This document shows, piece by piece, positions 63,237 to 64,000 of a DNA stretch of 64,000 bases. Position numbers and translations under genes: made by a program. The notes beneath the pieces were generated by a model. It ran no database searches and had not been told where the DNA came from. It saw only the letters and a program-made list of their open reading frames with translations. The DNA lies in the NCBI RefSeq assembly GCF_030678915.1, contig NZ_JAUUTZ010000022.1:21622-85621 (forward strand), read 5' to 3'. Each line of letters begins with the position of its first letter. The stretch's first letter is position 1. The stretch is from Paracoccus wurundjeri (GTDB taxonomy: Bacteria; Pseudomonadota; Alphaproteobacteria; Rhodobacterales; Rhodobacteraceae).

Positions 63237-63812
63237 ATGAACCATACGCGCCGCCTTTACATATCTGCCATTCTCGCCATCATCGCGGCCACTGCGCTCT
63301 GGCTGTGGTGGCAGGGCCGCGTGCTGATCTGCAAATGCGGTACGGTGCGTCTGTGGCATGGCGAGGTGATGAGCTCCGAGAACTCCCAGCATCTGCTGGA
63401 CTGGTACAGCCCCAGCCATCTGATCCACGGCTTCCTGTTCTTCGCGCTCTGCGTGTTGTTCTGCGGGCTGGCGGGGCGGCGGATGCAATTCTTCCCGGCT
63501 CTCACCATCTCGACCCTGATCGAGGCGGTATGGGAACTGGTCGAGAACAGCAACAGCGTCATCGAGCGTTACCGCTCGGTCACGATCTCGCTCGATTATT
63601 ATGGCGATTCCGTGGTGAATTCGGTATCGGATATCGCCATGATGGTGGTCGGATTCGTGATGGCGTCCCGTTTGCCGGTCTGGCTGTCGGTTCTGCTGGT
63701 GGTCGGGATGGAAATCGTCACGATGCTTGTGATCCGCGACGGGCTGCTGCTGAACATCGTGATGCTGCTGCACCCCCTGGACGTGATCCGCGAATGGCAG
63801 GCACTGCGTTAA
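63237..63812 (+). CDS. DUF2585 (UPF0314) membrane protein
   Basis: The 191-residue protein has about five membrane helices and the conserved core SSENSQHLLDWYSPSHLIHGFLFFA, EAVWELVENSNSVIERYRSVTISLDYYGDSVVNSVSDIAMM, matching the DUF2585 family. The function is unknown. Conserved His, Glu and Asp residues within helices suggest an enzymatic or metal-binding role. It lies 68 bases after the DsbA-family gene. Confidence 0.88.
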   Translation: MNHTRRLYISAILAIIAATALWLWWQGRVLICKCGTVRLWHGEVMSSENSQHLLDWYSPSHLIHGFLFFALCVLFCGLAGRRMQFFPALTISTLIEAVWELVENSNSVIERYRSVTISLDYYGDSVVNSVSDIAMMVVGFVMASRLPVWLSVLLVVGMEIVTMLVIRDGLLLNIVMLLHPLDVIREWQALR

Positions 63813-63868
63813 GACGGTTCCGCACTCCGTTTCCCTGCCTGCCGCGCCCGCCTCAATTCCCCCTGCCC

Positions 63869-63916
63869 CTTCTTCTTTGTCCAAATACCTCGGGGGTGCG
63901 GGGGGCGCGCCCCCCC
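63869..63916 (-). repeat. Extragenic GC-hairpin element, copy 4
   Basis: CTTCTTCTTTGTCCAAATAC and CTCGGGGGTGCG, followed by GGGGGCGCGCCCCCC, match the 24444 and 45603 elements. The part that should follow the hairpin is replaced by C/G low-complexity sequence. Confidence 0.75.
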
Positions 63917-64000
63917 GCGGGGGGTGGGGGCCCGGGGGAACTGGGGCACCACCGCCCGCCCCGGCCCCCCCCCCGCCCCCGCCCCCCCCCCCCCCCCCAG
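63917..64000. other. C/G low-complexity sequence at the window end
   Basis: The last 84 bases consist almost only of G and C runs, ending in a long C run and AG. This is unlike anything else in the window and directly follows a repeat copy. It is probably unreliable or mis-assembled sequence and not biology. Confidence 0.6.

Overview
The window is GC-rich chromosomal DNA of an alphaproteobacterium, most likely a Rhodobacteraceae member of the Paracoccus type. The evidence is a CcrM methyltransferase next to rnhB, DUF2852, DUF2585 and HIG1-domain proteins, many TRAP transporter genes, and a family of extragenic GC-hairpin elements ending in an AAGAAG tail that I associate with Rhodobacteraceae. 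I see no tRNA or rRNA gene, insertion sequence, prophage or CRISPR array.

Layout. 1-12.7 kb: end of a nitrate assimilation operon (assimilatory nitrate reductase), parC, a run of small genes (SH3, SDR, HIG1, corrinoid adenosyltransferase), etfBA, a 3-hydroxyacyl-CoA dehydrogenase, and a two-gene choline operon (choX-betC) behind a BetI-like operator. 12.7-23 kb: a tightly packed 10-gene minus-strand operon for 4-hydroxybenzoate and protocatechuate catabolism (pobA-pcaD-pcaC-pcaH-pcaG-BKACE-pcaB-dctP-dctQ-dctM), with a divergent PcaQ-like LysR regulator. It encodes an uptake system, the ortho-cleavage enzymes and a BKACE-family enzyme where a succinyl-CoA transferase and thiolase would be expected. 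23-29 kb: an alpha-hydroxy-acid oxidase, a Bcr/CflA exporter, a divergent MocR regulator/FMN-barrel pair, and an orphan TRAP binding protein. 29-45.6 kb: valS, aldo/keto reductase, YbaK-type deacylase, lytic transglycosylase, a Fsr-type exporter coupled to a sulfotransferase-like/GT90 fusion, allA, rnhB, ccrM, an orphan TRAP permease, an L,D-transpeptidase/extensin-like pair and a GST.

45.8-57.5 kb: ribosomal protein genes in an unusual arrangement. The usual single spc-alpha array is cut twice. The block rpmC to rpmD runs on the plus strand, while rplO-secY-adk and rpsM-rpsK-rpoA-rplQ run away from it on the minus strand. Between adk and rpsM sits an opposite-strand gene for a Hint-domain protein, flanked by a strong terminator on the adk side and by a candidate new promoter with a leader hairpin on the rpsM side. 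57.5-64 kb: an alpha/beta hydrolase, thrS, a cold-shock gene with a long leader, an AMP-dependent ligase, a DsbA-family protein and a DUF2585 protein. The last ~100 bases are C/G low-complexity sequence following another copy of the extragenic repeat, and look like an unreliable sequence end.

No wholly new defence or mobile system is evident. The most interesting points are the rearranged ribosomal operons with the Hint insertion, the BKACE gene inside the pca operon, the two GANTC sites inside the likely ccrM promoter, the sulfotransferase-like/GT90 fusion, and the repeated extragenic element.
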